Part shown: piece by piece, positions 1-11,698 of the stretch
How the letters are laid out: each line of letters begins with the position of its first letter
Numbering within the stretch: position 1 is the stretch's first letter
From: Galdieria partita
Taxonomy: Eukaryota > Rhodophyta > Bangiophyceae > Galdieriales > Galdieriaceae
Assembly (NCBI GenBank): GCA_025991245.1
Contig: BQMJ01000015.1
Coordinates: 124,001-188,000 of the forward strand
Direction: 5' to 3'
Length of the DNA stretch: 64,000 nucleotides
Program-made: the position numbers and the translations under genes
Notes under the pieces: model-generated
The model's input: the letters and a program-made list of their open reading frames with translations, nothing else
Databases searched by the model: none
Told to the model about the DNA's origin: nothing

Positions 1-2084
1 CTGTTCGTCTCATCTGATGTGAATTTTCCCTTCCTAAACGTTTTGTAATGACAAATTTCTTTGTAAAGTTGGTCTCATCACTGTCTCTTGTGTCACCTTC
101 ACTCTGTCGACTTTGACGACCAGATTCTTCCACAGTCCATAGTTCGTGTGAAGAAGAGTCCTCGTCGAGATGTGTCTTTCTAGGTGAAGAAACTCCTTCT
201 GAACCAAGATCTTCCATTTCATACACAAGCAAAAAAGGACATCTCTCTTTAGTAGACAATGCAATAGAAAACTCCGGTACTACTCGTAGTATTCTATGCA
301 TACGATTCTTTATACAACAGTGAGCTACTATAAAAGTAGTTGTTGATAAGACATACCTCTGTTGGAATGGCCACATTTCTAGGAAGAAAAGCATTTAACT
401 TTTCTAGTTCTTTTCTCAATGCTTCCTGTCTGGACTCTCTAGGGATCTTGCGTAACTGGGCAGAGATATCTGTCAGTCCTTTAATAAAGTCAATTTCTGC
501 ATGAAACATGCTGCTTCTCTCTACTCTCGAGTTCCACAATTCAAGTGCAGAATTCTCATGCAACTCCAGCGAATTCCCGACACCTGGTGAATCTGGAAGC
601 ACATTCCAATTCTTACCAGTAATCCCAGTAGCACGAGTCGTAGATGGTTCCGAAATCTCTCCATTCGATTCTTGCAAGAAAATATTGTAAGGAATTTGAT
701 GATGAACTACAGCAGCCTCTACAGAAAGTAACAATCTCAACGTCCTGCTGTAAAGTTCATTTGGTCCTGTTACTAACGAGGACTGAAAATACCAGAAGCA
801 ATGTAGTGCAAACTCTACACTACGCATACACTGCTTCAGAATAAAAGGCTCCAAACTATCCATGTACCCTCGTTCTCCAAAAATTGTTCCAGACAAAGTC
901 GTTGAACCAAAATGTCCTGTTCCATCTTCTAGCTGGGCTTTACGTGCTGCTGCTCTTTCACGTGCTTCCTTTAACCGCTGTCTTCTCACTTTTCCATGTA
1001 ATCGAAAGGTACCTCGATACGAATCCGTCACATTATAATTGGAAATAAGCTTCAACAATCTAGCTTCTTGCAAAAACCGCATCTCATGTCGCAAGTGATT
1101 CAAACTTGGAAATTCCTTTTTGTTATTTCGAATAACATCCTTCTCTCCTGAACCAAACCGAGAAGGCGTGCGGGTTAAATCTGATGGCTGCAAATATTCT
1201 CTTTGGATATCATATGTGCCATAAAGAAGCGAATTTAACAGAAACGGAAGCAGATGCTTTAGGCTTGCAGGATCGTTCCGAGCAAATGATTCCAATTCTT
1301 CTTCTTCACATTGCACAACATAGATTTTCGCAAGAAGAAGAAACTCTCCGTCTACGATTTGACCTCCAGCGGAACCGGACGAGTTCAAGTAAGTGTCTTT
1401 TGGATGGGCAACACGTCGAAATAACGCCTTAAGTCTGTATTTCAGAGCAACTTGAGGATCAGTCTCACTAAGTTGTCTTTCTACTTCCGAATGTCTTTGA
1501 AACTTTCTAGAACGTCTTTCTTGTTGATTGATAGCAACAGCAGCTCTTCTAGGAGATAGAGTTGCTGCTCCGGAAGCTTCCTTCGTGGGAGACTGGACGG
1601 GTTCACCACTTTTATTCTCAAATTTCGAGCTTTGGTTATCTGTTGCCCTCTTGAGAGACTCTGTTCCAGACTCTTCACGCGTACTTGCTTCAATATCTCC
1701 ACTGTGTTGATCTCTCGAGCGTGCTTCTGTATCTGAATCCTCACTTTCTGAGTCGAAACTTGACGCCACAAGTGTGACATCACCTCCAACTTTCTCCATA
1801 AAATTCTTGTATGCTTTGACAATGGGTGCAAGAGCGTCCTCTAAGGAAAATGCGCTTCTGGAACTGCGAGGTTCGGCCCAAGAACTCAGGTCCACAGCTG
1901 AAGCCTCTCTTCTTCTTCCAATGACACCACTCTTGCCATTTCTTTGCCCTATGCCATTTGTACAACCACAAACCATACACGTCAATAACGTGCGGCCTTG
2001 TTCTGCCTGTTCTTCGTCGCTCGAATTGTACAAGTTCTCACTTGTTCGGTTAACGTCAACAGGTTGAGCCTCCGCCGTTGCCAT
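1..2084 (-). CDS. PI4KB: Phosphatidylinositol 4-kinase beta-like, N-terminal part
   Basis: Partial gene that runs off the left edge, so the kinase domain is outside the window. Exons are 357-2084 and <1-307; the 49-nt intron has a GTATGT donor. The first ~200 residues are acidic and Ser-rich. A helical block follows (about residues 215-470) that looks like the lipid-kinase-unique region of PI4K-beta/Pik1, including RSVEFALHCFWYFQSS. The second exon reads MHRILRVVPEFSIAL then KERCPFLLVYEME, which matches the strand just before the kinase lobe in this family (HRILR..., ...PFLL.VE). Expected role is PtdIns to PtdIns4P at the Golgi. The family call rests on remembered motifs; another type III PI kinase is the main alternative. 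Confidence 0.75.
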
Positions 2085-2276
2085 GTTTCACACTTTCTCA
2101 ATCTTTAGCAAGTCTATCTTGAAATAAAACATAGCTTTCCTTTTATATCAACGTCAAAAGAACTGGGCGCCTCTTTGGATGAAGCAGTGTCCCAGCTTCT
2201 CTCAACCAACTACTAAAATTTGTGCATCCATGGCATTACATCAGTAGGGACATTTACGATTGTTTACAAAAGCTAA

Positions 2277-4439
2277 TTATAAAGAGAAACAATGAGACAA
2301 TGTTAAAAAATTCTTTTGTACTTCATCTTCCAACTCTACTAGAGCCCGAGTGATTGGCTTCAGCCGGTCTACCTTGTCCTGGACTGCAGCAATAGCTTCG
2401 ACTTCCTTACTTTGAAATCCAAAATGCCTTCTGTATTCTACTGGGAGTTGTAAACTCGAGTCTAACGTAATAACTTGAAGAGACAATTGCTTTTGAATTT
2501 GATTGAACATTTCCATTTCATTGAACCACATAGTACAGCCTCCTTCAGACAACAGCTTTCTGTTCTTGCACTGATTGTTTCGACCTCGACTTGAACAACG
2601 ATGAAACCATACTTTCTCTGGTTTCGTTCCAACCAATGAAATAGCCAAACCTAGTCGCTCCAAACGACCAACACGGCCAACACGATGAACATAAGTTTCC
2701 ACATTATCAGGTAACGTTACATTGATAAGATAAGGAAGTCCCCGCACATCAATACCTCGTGCTGCCACATCTGTACAAATTAAAAAACGTGCTTCGCCTG
2801 CTTTGAAATTCTGCAAATTGGTTTTGCGTTCTTTAGAACTGATGCCTCCGTGAAGCACGACACTTGAATAACGGTCATCTTTACCATATCCGCTCTTGTT
2901 TCTCATAGAAATATTCTTTAAATATTGATGTAAATTATCGGCATCTAACTGAGTTCGGACGAATATCAGAGCTTGCTCCATAGAAAAGGACTCGATCAAC
3001 ATCTTAACCAATACCGTTTTAACTTGTTTGATCCTTTGAGAGCTCCATTCTTCCAAACTAGTGTGGATTCCTTGCTCATGAACACCATCTGTTTTGACTA
3101 AGGACTCCTTTAAGTCAAACTCGTTTTGATTAGGATCAACGAAAAAGACACTGTGTTCAACCTCTTCAGGTACATAGTCTCTTCCTTTCATATCCACCAC
3201 CATAGGTGACTGTTGAATCTTTTCAGAAAGTTCATGAACTTCAGGAGTATGTAACGTGGCAGAAAAAAATAATACTTGAACACCTCCAACAAGATTTTTC
3301 TCTTCAATAAAGCGGCACATTCCAAGTATCGACTCCATTTGGTTTTGATGAAGAAATGCATCAGCTTCATCAAGAACAAGAAAGCGAAGATTAGTTAAAA
3401 CCAAATGGCCTCCTTCAATACATTCTTGAATACGACCCAATGTTCCGCATACCACTTCCACACCGTTCTCTAATGCATGAACATTCTTCGCAATGCTTTC
3501 TCCACCTACTAGGCAAACACAGCGTATTGAGGGGGTCAAATATTTTGAAAATTTTTCAATTTCCTCCTTAACTTGCAAAGCAAGTTCTCTCGAAGGCTCT
3601 AAAATAAGAGCCAAAGGACCACGACGACTTTTCTTTCTCGTTGACTCACCTGAGCCAATGTTTTCGATACTTCGTGGGGACTCGGTAATCATCTCAAACG
3701 AATCGAATAAACTATTTCTAGGAACAGGACCCAGATTAACGTGCACTCGACATTTCTTTACACAAACCGAAGGATAAAACGTACAATTCCTCAGAGTCGA
3801 AGGAATTTCGAACGCGGTTTCAAAAATACTTCCATTTTTTGAAAAGAAAACTCTAGTTTCATCAAAATCAATAAAACAACCTATGACGTCACCCTCCCCA
3901 TAAGGTTCTCCATAGTTTACAAATTCTCTTTTGTGAGACTTCTTCCCTGTCCCACCATACCCAAAACCTTCACTATCTGTTCCTAAGTCCAACGAGGCTT
4001 CCTCTGTGGCCCAGCCTACCCTACAAAGTCCATCCGATAGTACTGTTACTTCAAAATACCATCTTCCACCACTTGCCCCACGACTAGCTCTAGCACCTTG
4101 CCATCTGTTAGGTAGCTTATTTTCCAGTTCTGTTTGGTCCCTATCGATTTGGAGATTATAGTCACATTTGAACCACAAACTTTTTGCTTTATCGTTATTA
4201 TCAGACTGTTTGATGACTTGTAGGAAGTTTCCTTGTAACGTTTCATAACAAACCTGTACCAAAGGTAAACAGAATGCACCCGTTTTTCCACTTCCTGTTT
4301 CCGCTGAAACGATTGCGTCTCCACCACCTAACACCAAAGGTATGGTTTCAGCTTGTACAGGAGTAGGTAGTAGCCAGTCCATATCTTCTACAGCCTTTAT
4401 GATTTCTGGCAGTACACCGAGTTCCTCAAAGGCACTCAT
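2277..4439 (-). CDS. DDX1: DEAD-box RNA helicase DDX1 with SPRY insert
   Basis: Single-exon gene of 720 aa. The start is the ATG at 4439; an in-frame TTG lies just upstream. Walker A AETGSGKT is near residue 45. A SPRY domain (about 95-260) is inserted between motif I and motif Ia, the hallmark of DDX1. Then come PSRELALQ, DEAD, SAT, ARGIDVRG and HRVGRVGR. Length and domain order match animal DDX1 (about 740 aa). The family acts in RNA processing, tRNA ligase complexes and R-loop handling. It faces the divergent STE20 kinase across about 315 bp. Confidence 0.93.
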   Translation of the reverse strand: MSAFEELGVLPEIIKAVEDMDWLLPTPVQAETIPLVLGGGDAIVSAETGSGKTGAFCLPLVQVCYETLQGNFLQVIKQSDNNDKAKSLWFKCDYNLQIDRDQTELENKLPNRWQGARASRGASGGRWYFEVTVLSDGLCRVGWATEEASLDLGTDSEGFGYGGTGKKSHKREFVNYGEPYGEGDVIGCFIDFDETRVFFSKNGSIFETAFEIPSTLRNCTFYPSVCVKKCRVHVNLGPVPRNSLFDSFEMITESPRSIENIGSGESTRKKSRRGPLALILEPSRELALQVKEEIEKFSKYLTPSIRCVCLVGGESIAKNVHALENGVEVVCGTLGRIQECIEGGHLVLTNLRFLVLDEADAFLHQNQMESILGMCRFIEEKNLVGGVQVLFFSATLHTPEVHELSEKIQQSPMVVDMKGRDYVPEEVEHSVFFVDPNQNEFDLKESLVKTDGVHEQGIHTSLEEWSSQRIKQVKTVLVKMLIESFSMEQALIFVRTQLDADNLHQYLKNISMRNKSGYGKDDRYSSVVLHGGISSKERKTNLQNFKAGEARFLICTDVAARGIDVRGLPYLINVTLPDNVETYVHRVGRVGRLERLGLAISLVGTKPEKVWFHRCSSRGRNNQCKNRKLLSEGGCTMWFNEMEMFNQIQKQLSLQVITLDSSLQLPVEYRRHFGFQSKEVEAIAAVQDKVDRLKPITRALVELEDEVQKNFLTLSHCFSL

Positions 4440-4754
4440 TGCAGACAATTATAAAAAACACTCCACAACAATTCTTCGTGACATAATCCCGACGAGTAGT
4501 GACTTTTGCAAAATGTGAAGAAGGAAACATTGCTCAAAGCAATGCTTCTTTGATGACTCCATATGCAGACACGTGGCACAGGGACGTTCTATGGACAAAA
4601 GATTCCATCGTTGATCGTACGTGTCCATTCATGGAATAGTTGCTTCAACTTGTCCTAATGATGTACGTTTTAGTGTGAATAGGATTATGTTGCTTGGTGA
4701 ATATTTGTTCCAAAATTATCAGTAACCGCCTGGTTAGAAAAACTATAAACGTAG
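4440..4754. other. Divergent intergenic region DDX1 / STE20 kinase
   Basis: About 315 bp between two outward-facing genes. It should hold both promoters. No ORF, repeat or RNA fold stands out by eye. Confidence 0.5.
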
Positions 4755-6855
4755 ATGTCAACTATTTCAAACAACTACGAGTGGGAAGATTCCTACGAGC
4801 TAATAGAAAAGATAGGACAAGGTTCGTTTGGCGAGGTATATAGGGCCTTGGAAAAAGCTACAGGAAAACCCGTTGCTATTAAACTCATTGATTTAGAGGA
4901 TGCAAAAGGTGATATTGAGGTAAGAGGAACATTATAAAAGCTTTCTGTATTCTAATAGGTATTTTAGGAGTTTCGTAGAGAGATTAGAATATTGTCGCAG
5001 TTAAACAATCCTTATATTGTTGAATATTACAATTCATTTTTAAGTGGAAGTTTTCTATGGATGGTAATGGAGTACTTGGAAGGGGGTTCTATCAAAGAGT
5101 TGATTGCAGCTACTGGTCCCTTGTCTGAAGATGCTGCTGCTATTTGTCTAAGAGAAATGCTGCTTGCCCTAAGCTACTTTCACAAAGAAGGAAGATTGCA
5201 TCGCGACATCAAAGCTGCAAATATTTTATTATCAAGTGAAGGCCATGTCAAGTTGGCTGATTTTGGAGTTTCTGAACAAGTCACAAAAACGATGAGAAAA
5301 CGAAATACCTTTGTTGGGACCCCGTTTTGGATGGCTCCGGAAGTGATTGAAGCAAGCTATTACGATCAAAAAGTATCTTTCCATTCCTGAGTTATCCTTA
5401 ACTGAATATGTTGAAATCTTTAGGCTGATATTTGGTCCTTTGGAATAACCGCATTGGAAATGGTATATGGACGACCTCCTTGGGCAGATACCCATCCAAT
5501 GAAAGCTCTTTTCTTAATAACCAAGTCAGATCCTCCAAGACTATCGGACGAATTTTCTGAGGTGAGTTTCTTTGTTTCCCCGTGATATTATCTCTGTGTT
5601 TATTTTTTCATAGGAATTTAAGGATTTCATTTGCCAGTGCTTGCAAAAAGACCCTGAAAAAAGAAAGAATGCCGAAAGTCTCTTGCAGCATCCTTTTATC
5701 ACGAAGAGAAGAGATACAAGTATTTTAAAACAATTGCTAAACGAAAAGAAAAAACAAAAGCAGTTATCATCACATAAGTTAGTTTCCAAAGCAGACCGAA
5801 GGAGGAAGCTCCCATCGATAGACTTAGACTTTGCTTGGGATTTTGGAACTGTTAAAACATTAAAAAAGGATACTGGAGGGACCATATTTGTAGTAGAAGA
5901 TCATCTTGGTACTGTACAGGAGTTGAAGGTTTCCAATGAAACGACACAAGACATGATACATATTCCTGATCCAGAGTTGGGAACCAAGTGCCGCTTGGAA
6001 TGGAAAGGGGATTCAGTACGAAGTGTACAACTTACAGATGGCACAGTCTTCAGAGTGGAAACTACTAGTTCTTATCGTTCTAATAGTTCTCAGGCGGATG
6101 GAACTGTCCTTGACAGACAGTTTGATACCAGAACGAGTGAAGATTCTAGCCTATGTAGAAGGCTTTCAAAAGAGTCACAAGTGGCAAAATTACCAAACAA
6201 CTTTGTCACAAAGGCAGGTTCAGATTCCACTGATACAGTATTATATTCTTCGAAGATAAAGAGGAACGGAACAAGCAGAGTAAGTGGAACAGTTTCAGCG
6301 GAGGAAACTGTGAGGCTCATCGATGCAACCACGCAACAGAAAATGGGTACTGCTCTGGCACCTGCAACAAACACAGTGAATCATACAGGAAGACCTTCGA
6401 TTTTATATGGTACTGAAAGAATGGAAGATGTACATTATCAACAGGAGTTTAGGCGTTATAGGCGTCATAGTCAGGTGATAGAAGATACCGAAGTCCCATC
6501 CATCTTTCGAGAAGTTATTTGTCCCGTTTTCAAGTCCTGTAGTTTAGAAACAGAAGATGAGCGCTTATCTGGTGAATGGAACACCGCTCTCTCGAACCTT
6601 GAAACGGCGTTCGCTTATGCAGAACAATGTCGACCAGGATTTTCCTCGGAGTTTGTTGAAAAGATAATAACAACAGTTCATGACTCAACTGTAGAGCATA
6701 TTCGCAATGTGCTTCCTGAAAGACTTAAAGTATCTATTTCACCTTGTACCGTGGATGGCAGATACGAAAGAGTCAAACAAGACTCTCTAGATGATCTCAG
6801 TCATGTGACTAAGGAGAGTAAGGTTTCTCATGCAAGGAGGAAGACTTTTGCTTAA
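4755..6855 (+). CDS. STE20/germinal-centre-type protein kinase
   Basis: Four exons: 4755-4919, 4968-5372, 5424-5561, 5614-6855 (introns 48-52 nt); 649 aa. The kinase domain covers about residues 14-270: [11 protein letters not shown] glycine loop, VAIKLID lysine, [10 protein letters not shown] catalytic loop, DFG, and the STE20 signature [11 protein letters not shown]. An N-terminal catalytic domain with a long tail resembles the MST/STK24 (GCK) group, which works in Hippo/MOR-like polarity and stress signalling. The ~380-residue tail is polar and low in hydrophobic residues, and I recognise no domain in it. Substrate is unknown. Confidence 0.9.
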
Positions 6856-7041
6856 GTTATTATAGAGAGGTATTCAATAAACATCGGAATATTTTCGGAA
6901 GAGCTTTGTAAGAAAACGTAACGTTTTAGAAGTTTCCTTTATTGCCCAACTTTTTCAAAACTAAACATTACACAAACTCTCTCTCTCTTCACTCCTCTCC
7001 CTCTAAATGCTCATCTACAACTTGTATCGAGTAGAAGATAG

Positions 7042-8202
7042 TCAAGTCAGCTTGAATAATATCTTTCCTCTCCTATCTGGACTAAATTGTGCTTTAAATG
7101 CTTCCAAATAGTCTTCCAATTCGAATATTTTCTGAATATGTGGAACGAGTTCCTTCTTCCTAAACATATCGAAGACTTCTTGGACAACAGAGGATGATTG
7201 TTTAGGGAACCATATCGCCAACCAGAAACCTCTTATCACGATATCCTTGAAAATAAGATCGCTGTTACTCACTTGAATAGGCTGTCCACTCTGCAATCCA
7301 TAGCCTTGAAATAGTCCTCCTTTGGCAAGAGAAGAACAACATGCAGTACCAATTTCTCCTCCAACAGCATCAACTACTGCAGCTGCTCCTTTTCCTCCTG
7401 TGATTTGAAGAATTTTCTTTGTAACGTCTGACTCTTCGGAAACAACTACTACTTCATCTGCACCCAGTTGCACAAGTTCTTGCTTCGTCGCAGAAGTTCG
7501 AATGACATTGATTGTCTTCAAACCTCTTTTCTTGGCCAACTGGATAAACATTCTACCTAGCGTTGAATTGGCTGCAGATTGAACGATCCAAGGATTATCT
7601 TTGATAGGTGCGTTTTGTTGAATCTCGTCTAGCATACCAACCACAGTTAGTGGATTCACAAACAGCTGTGCAGCTGTTGCATCATCCACATCGTCTGGTA
7701 CAGGTATACATTGCTTTTCATTGACAACCAAATATTGCTGCCAAGAACCCGCCTTTTCTCCTAGCAACGGCACAACTCGAGAACCGATCTTCAAAGAACA
7801 ACCGGAACCTGTGCCTACCACTTTACCAGAACCTTCAAGACCCGCTACGAAACCTGGTTTCTTTTCGGTTACATTTTTTACGCCCGGGTATATTCCTTGA
7901 ACCGTGAATACGTCTGCAGGATTGAGACAGGCATACTTCATTTCCACCAAGACTTGACCGTCACCCGGTTTTGGAACTGGAGCCTCTTTATTTAGTTTAA
8001 GTGCGCCCTTGAGAGGGTCTCCAAACTGAACAACTTCCAACGCCTTTTGTGAGCTTGGTACTGAAGTCATTTTCTGTTTACCCAATGACGAAAGTACCGT
8101 TTCTGTCTTTCTTTTGTAGGATGAATCGAACTTTGTGGAAGTTGTCAAGAGGACATTGTTCATGAGAGCCTTTCTCGTGGACAATTCTCTGCGAAATGCC
8201 AT
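7042..8202 (-). CDS. MECR: Mitochondrial trans-2-enoyl-CoA/ACP reductase
   Basis: 386 aa from the ATG at 8202. The open frame extends upstream to 8373, but that part is the last exon of the neighbouring monooxygenase, so the shorter start is preferred; it begins MAFRRELSTRKALMNN, which looks like a mitochondrial presequence. MDR-superfamily fold without zinc ligands: KYACLNPADVFTVQGIYPG carries the Tyr expected in MECR/Etr1, followed by a GLEGSGKVV segment and a Rossmann segment around VQSAANSTLGRMFIQLAK. It reduces the enoyl group in mitochondrial type II fatty acid synthesis with NADPH. A mitochondrial-type ACP lies at 34400-34845. The start lies 28 bp after the upstream gene's stop. Confidence 0.88.
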   Translation of the reverse strand: MAFRRELSTRKALMNNVLLTTSTKFDSSYKRKTETVLSSLGKQKMTSVPSSQKALEVVQFGDPLKGALKLNKEAPVPKPGDGQVLVEMKYACLNPADVFTVQGIYPGVKNVTEKKPGFVAGLEGSGKVVGTGSGCSLKIGSRVVPLLGEKAGSWQQYLVVNEKQCIPVPDDVDDATAAQLFVNPLTVVGMLDEIQQNAPIKDNPWIVQSAANSTLGRMFIQLAKKRGLKTINVIRTSATKQELVQLGADEVVVVSEESDVTKKILQITGGKGAAAVVDAVGGEIGTACCSSLAKGGLFQGYGLQSGQPIQVSNSDLIFKDIVIRGFWLAIWFPKQSSSVVQEVFDMFRKKELVPHIQKIFELEDYLEAFKAQFSPDRRGKILFKLT

Positions 8203-8230
8203 TTTCAGGGTTCTCTTTAGCTTTACGAAT

Positions 8231-9680
8231 TTATTGATTTGAACGGAGGAAACATTGAGGTACATCCCAAATAGCATGACGTAAAAAGGCTCGTGATCGA
8301 AGAAAAACTTTTGTACCCACATGGTCTCGCAAGAAGCAAATCCAACTGTTTTCCAACTGTAACAATTTTCCAATCATATGAGACTGTATCACCAAACGCT
8401 GGGTTCGTAAAAGACGTTCATCTTCATAATTGTATAATGCTTGTTGTATAATATCTAAAAGAAACTCGTTAGAATAGATACATTTCGTGATATATAGACG
8501 TACCCTTGTTTACTGAAGGGGAGGAGCAGGCATGAAACAAATGACAAGCAAGTACCAAAGCATCTTCCAATGCAAGTGCAGCACCTTGAGCTAAATTAGG
8601 AGTAGTTGGATGTGCAGCGTCACCAATAAGAGTAACTGGATAACTTGCAAGGGAAAAATACTTCCTTGGCAGAAGGATATCAAGAGAATCTGCACATCGA
8701 TGAACGTGAAGATTTTCAACTTTTGTACACTGAACGAGTTGCGGAATGGGAAAAACCCAATCGAGAAGCAATTTGCTCAGTTTTTCTTGACAAAGATGCA
8801 AATTATCTTGGAAAATAGCCTCATTGTCTAGTTTGTTCTCGTTTACTGTCAGAAACCAGTACCAGTGGTATAAATCCAACGGTGCAACTCCAGCACGAAT
8901 GCCTTTTCCCCATATTTGAGAAATATGACTTCTCCACGAGGACTCTAACTCGTTGGTTACATTCTTAGGCAATTGGTTCAACGAGACGATGCCTCGAAAT
9001 GCCATATACCCATTCGACTTGATCGTTCTAGGCCATCTTAGACAAGGATTCAGGAATTTTCTAACAACCGAACCGATTCCGTCTGCACCAATAACTATTC
9101 GGCATTTCAATTGAACACCACTCGAACAAACAACTCTCATACAGTCATCTTTTCGAATATGCTCCACAGTTTCTCCCTCTAGAAATTTTATATCTTGTGA
9201 CGATAGACAAAGAGAACGTAACTGCTCCTGAAGATCATTTCGTCTAACATATGCAAACTCGTGAGGACCTCCTTCACACTTATCCAAAGGTATGTTCTTG
9301 AGAAGTTTACCTCGTTCAGCATCTCGAATACGAACACCTTGAAGAGCACAACTTTTATCTCGTAAAGTTCTACTCAATGGCTTTCCTAGAGCATCTAAAC
9401 ACTTGAAAGCATTGGTCCATAGTCCCAACGCAGACCCAGTTTCTAAACCTTCTAAAGAAGACTGTTCTATGACTAGCAAAGATCCTTGCCATTTCAAGAC
9501 CGTCTTTAGAGCTGCCGAGAACGCTAACCCTGCAATTCCTCCACCTACCACAACTATATCAAAGTCTACAGGTTTCGAACAACATATGCGACACACTTTT
9601 CCTCTCTTTCTTCCAACATTGTTTCGATGTTCAAGACGAACTCTCCAAACATTCTCATGAGCTACAAAGCCAAGATTCAT
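8231..9680 (-). CDS. FAD-dependent monooxygenase (group A flavoprotein)
   Basis: Two exons, 8504-9680 and 8231-8454 (49-nt intron, phase 1); 466 aa. FAD-binding Rossmann motif VVVGGGIAGLAFS is at about residue 43, the DG motif VIGADGIGSVVR near 195, and the GD motif LIGDAAHPTTPNLAQG near 355. The second exon supplies the usual C-terminal helices (RTQRLVIQSHMIGKLL). The family includes salicylate hydroxylase and zeaxanthin epoxidase; the substrate cannot be read from sequence. The N-terminus is basic with Cys residues and could be a transit peptide. The stop at 8231 sits 28 bp before the MECR start on the same strand. Confidence 0.85.
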
Positions 9681-9798
9681 TTCCAGTGATTTTTCCTATT
9701 CTATCAGTGTCATATCTATAAGAATGTTTATCTATTCAATGGTTAATCTTGTTTATTCTCGATACAAGTTAAACAAGCTATACAATTTCCTACTACGG

Positions 9799-10692
9799 TC
9801 ATTCTCCCTCTTTGACTGGCTTTGACTCATATAAAAGAGCACCACAAAAGAGCTCTTCTTGTATTTGGCACAATTGTAAAGACATCCGTGGACCCACTTC
9901 ATATAAAATAACAGATGCTTTCTTTGAACTAGTTTCAGTAACAAGAGAGCATCTTGTATCTTCTGAACCTTCACCTTCTGAATCAGAGCTATAAGCACCA
10001 CCACCTCCTCCATCCACAAGCTCGGAAATATCTGTCAAGGTGTTCAGTCGTTTTGGAAGTTTTCTATACAACAGTTTGCGTATAGGCCTCGACAGACCTA
10101 CTGGGTTTGTCCGAATCAGATAATGTCGTATTTCTATATCTTCCTTTTCCCTATCATAGTGTACAAGAAGAACTCTTTTCACCGACTGCGGTTTCAGTTT
10201 ATCCAAGTCGATTGCTGGAAACATAAACTGGAATAAAGAGCTTATCATCCTTTCCTGTACCGTAGAGTCCTCGAATCCGTGTAAGACAAGAATAGGAGGA
10301 TCTTTCAGTTCTGCATCGTTTACAGTATGAGGGCGTCTCTGTGCCTTCCTAACGTCGGCCGCCAGTGAAAACCAGTTGACTCTAAAAATAAAAGTGGGAC
10401 CTTTTGTTAATCTACCTATCCTCAAAGTGGTGCTAGTAGCTGACTCTGATAATATCCATAGGTGGCTAATCCCTAACTTCTTAGCTACCACTACAAACTC
10501 TTTGAGTGAACTTGACACACTTTCCTGCATTTTCCTGGTTGTATGTGGCCGTAACATCTCTCTTAGATCCATGACGAGGTCTGTTACGGCGCTAGCTATT
10601 TTGCCCTTTTTACATACCATAGTGATGGGAACCTTTTGTTCTTCTTCCGATATAGGAACATGTGTTCTTCTCTTCTTTCGATGTCGAGGCAT
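9799..10692 (-). CDS. PPAN: Brix-domain ribosome biogenesis factor SSF1/Peter Pan
   Basis: 297 aa from the ATG at 10692 (MPRHRKKRRTHVP); an in-frame TTG at 10725 is less likely. The Brix domain covers about residues 20-240: MVCKKGKIASAVTDLVMDLR, KEFVVVAKKLGISHLWILS, PILVLHGF, then DIEIRHYLI and the GPRMSLQLCQIQEE end block, all in the order seen in SSF1/PPAN. The family acts in nucleolar 60S assembly (27S pre-rRNA processing). A Gly run and an acidic Ser stretch sit near residue 240. Single exon. Confidence 0.92.
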   Translation of the reverse strand: MPRHRKKRRTHVPISEEEQKVPITMVCKKGKIASAVTDLVMDLREMLRPHTTRKMQESVSSSLKEFVVVAKKLGISHLWILSESATSTTLRIGRLTKGPTFIFRVNWFSLAADVRKAQRRPHTVNDAELKDPPILVLHGFEDSTVQERMISSLFQFMFPAIDLDKLKPQSVKRVLLVHYDREKEDIEIRHYLIRTNPVGLSRPIRKLLYRKLPKRLNTLTDISELVDGGGGGAYSSDSEGEGSEDTRCSLVTETSSKKASVILYEVGPRMSLQLCQIQEELFCGALLYESKPVKEGE

Positions 10693-10999
10693 CTTCCGAC
10701 GGTGTTTGGGTGCGATAACAATCAATTTTATAGATGATGATACTCAACTAGGTTTATCCATTGTCATGATAATATCCTATTTTTTTGTTCCAAAAACTCT
10801 AAGACATAACAAGTGAAACAATAGATTTATATATCAAAATGAGATGATAGGGAAACAAAGATAGCTCTAGTCTTTTATTGGCAAGAATACTTTTTCTTTC
10901 TAAGGTCATGTCCAGTGACTTCTTTCCATATATATAGAGAGTTGGAATAGCAACTACTTTCCATTATGGAAAAGTCTGTTTGGATGTGTAATGTTTGTG
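10693..10999. other. Divergent intergenic region SSF1 / LMW-PTP
   Basis: About 307 bp between outward-facing genes. It is A+T-rich, and a short ATG-led ORF near 10965 is out of frame with the phosphatase. No RNA gene is visible. Confidence 0.45.
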
Positions 11000-11598
11000 A
11001 TGGATCATTCTGTGGTACGAGTGTTATTTGTATGTTTGGGAAACATTTGCAGGTCTCCTTCCGCTGAAAATATATTCAGACACTTGGTTAAAATAAGAGG
11101 CTTAGAATCTACTGTGGAGTGCGATTCTTGTGGTACTGGCGCCGTAAGTGACTTGTGAATGCTCTTTGTTTATATTGACAAAAGTTTCAGTGGCACGCTG
11201 GAGAGTCACCCCACCCCAAAGCTCTGCTTACAGCAAAAAGGAGAAACATTCCAATGACTGGAAAAGCTAGAGCACTTGCAGACCGAGACATAGAAGTATT
11301 TGATTATATTATTCCCATGGATCGAAGCAATCTACGAGACGTCAACGACTTGGTTTCTCGTCATAACAGAAAACCAAAAGTGGAGTTATTATTGAAGTTT
11401 GCAAAGAACAAGAAAAGAGCAGAGGAGTGCAACTGGGAAGTTCCAGATCCTTTCTATGGTTTTCTTTCAGGTGGAGTATATGGTGGGGATGAAGAATTCG
11501 AGTTTGTATTCGACCTTTTAGAAGATGCTTGTGAGGGACTTTTGGAAGCCATCATATCGGATAGATCCCTTTCAACTATGTCGTCCCAAACTCACTAA
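11000..11598 (+). CDS. Low-molecular-weight protein tyrosine phosphatase
   Basis: Two exons, 11000-11143 and 11191-11598 (47-nt intron, phase 0); 183 aa. [20 protein letters not shown] contains the P-loop C-x5-R (CLGNICR) near residue 12. Later come [16 protein letters not shown] and the general-acid Asp in VPDPFYG near 155. The start is chosen because it gives the family's usual distance to the P-loop. It hydrolyses phosphotyrosine and small aryl phosphates. It converges on the AIMP1-like gene with a 100-bp gap. Confidence 0.95.
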
Positions 11599-11698
11599 CT
11601 GTGTCAAGTAGAAAGGCCACTTTAATAAGAATGTCCTAAAGTTGGCACAACTGAAAAAAACTATCGAATCTGGACTCATTGACTTTTTGTCTCTATCT

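Noticed and set aside
8203-8373. N-terminal extension of MECR
   Set aside because: This segment is the last coding exon of the monooxygenase in another frame; family length supports the start at 8202.
10965-10999. ATG upstream of the LMW phosphatase
   Set aside because: Out of frame with the P-loop; the ATG at 11000 gives the correct family N-terminus.
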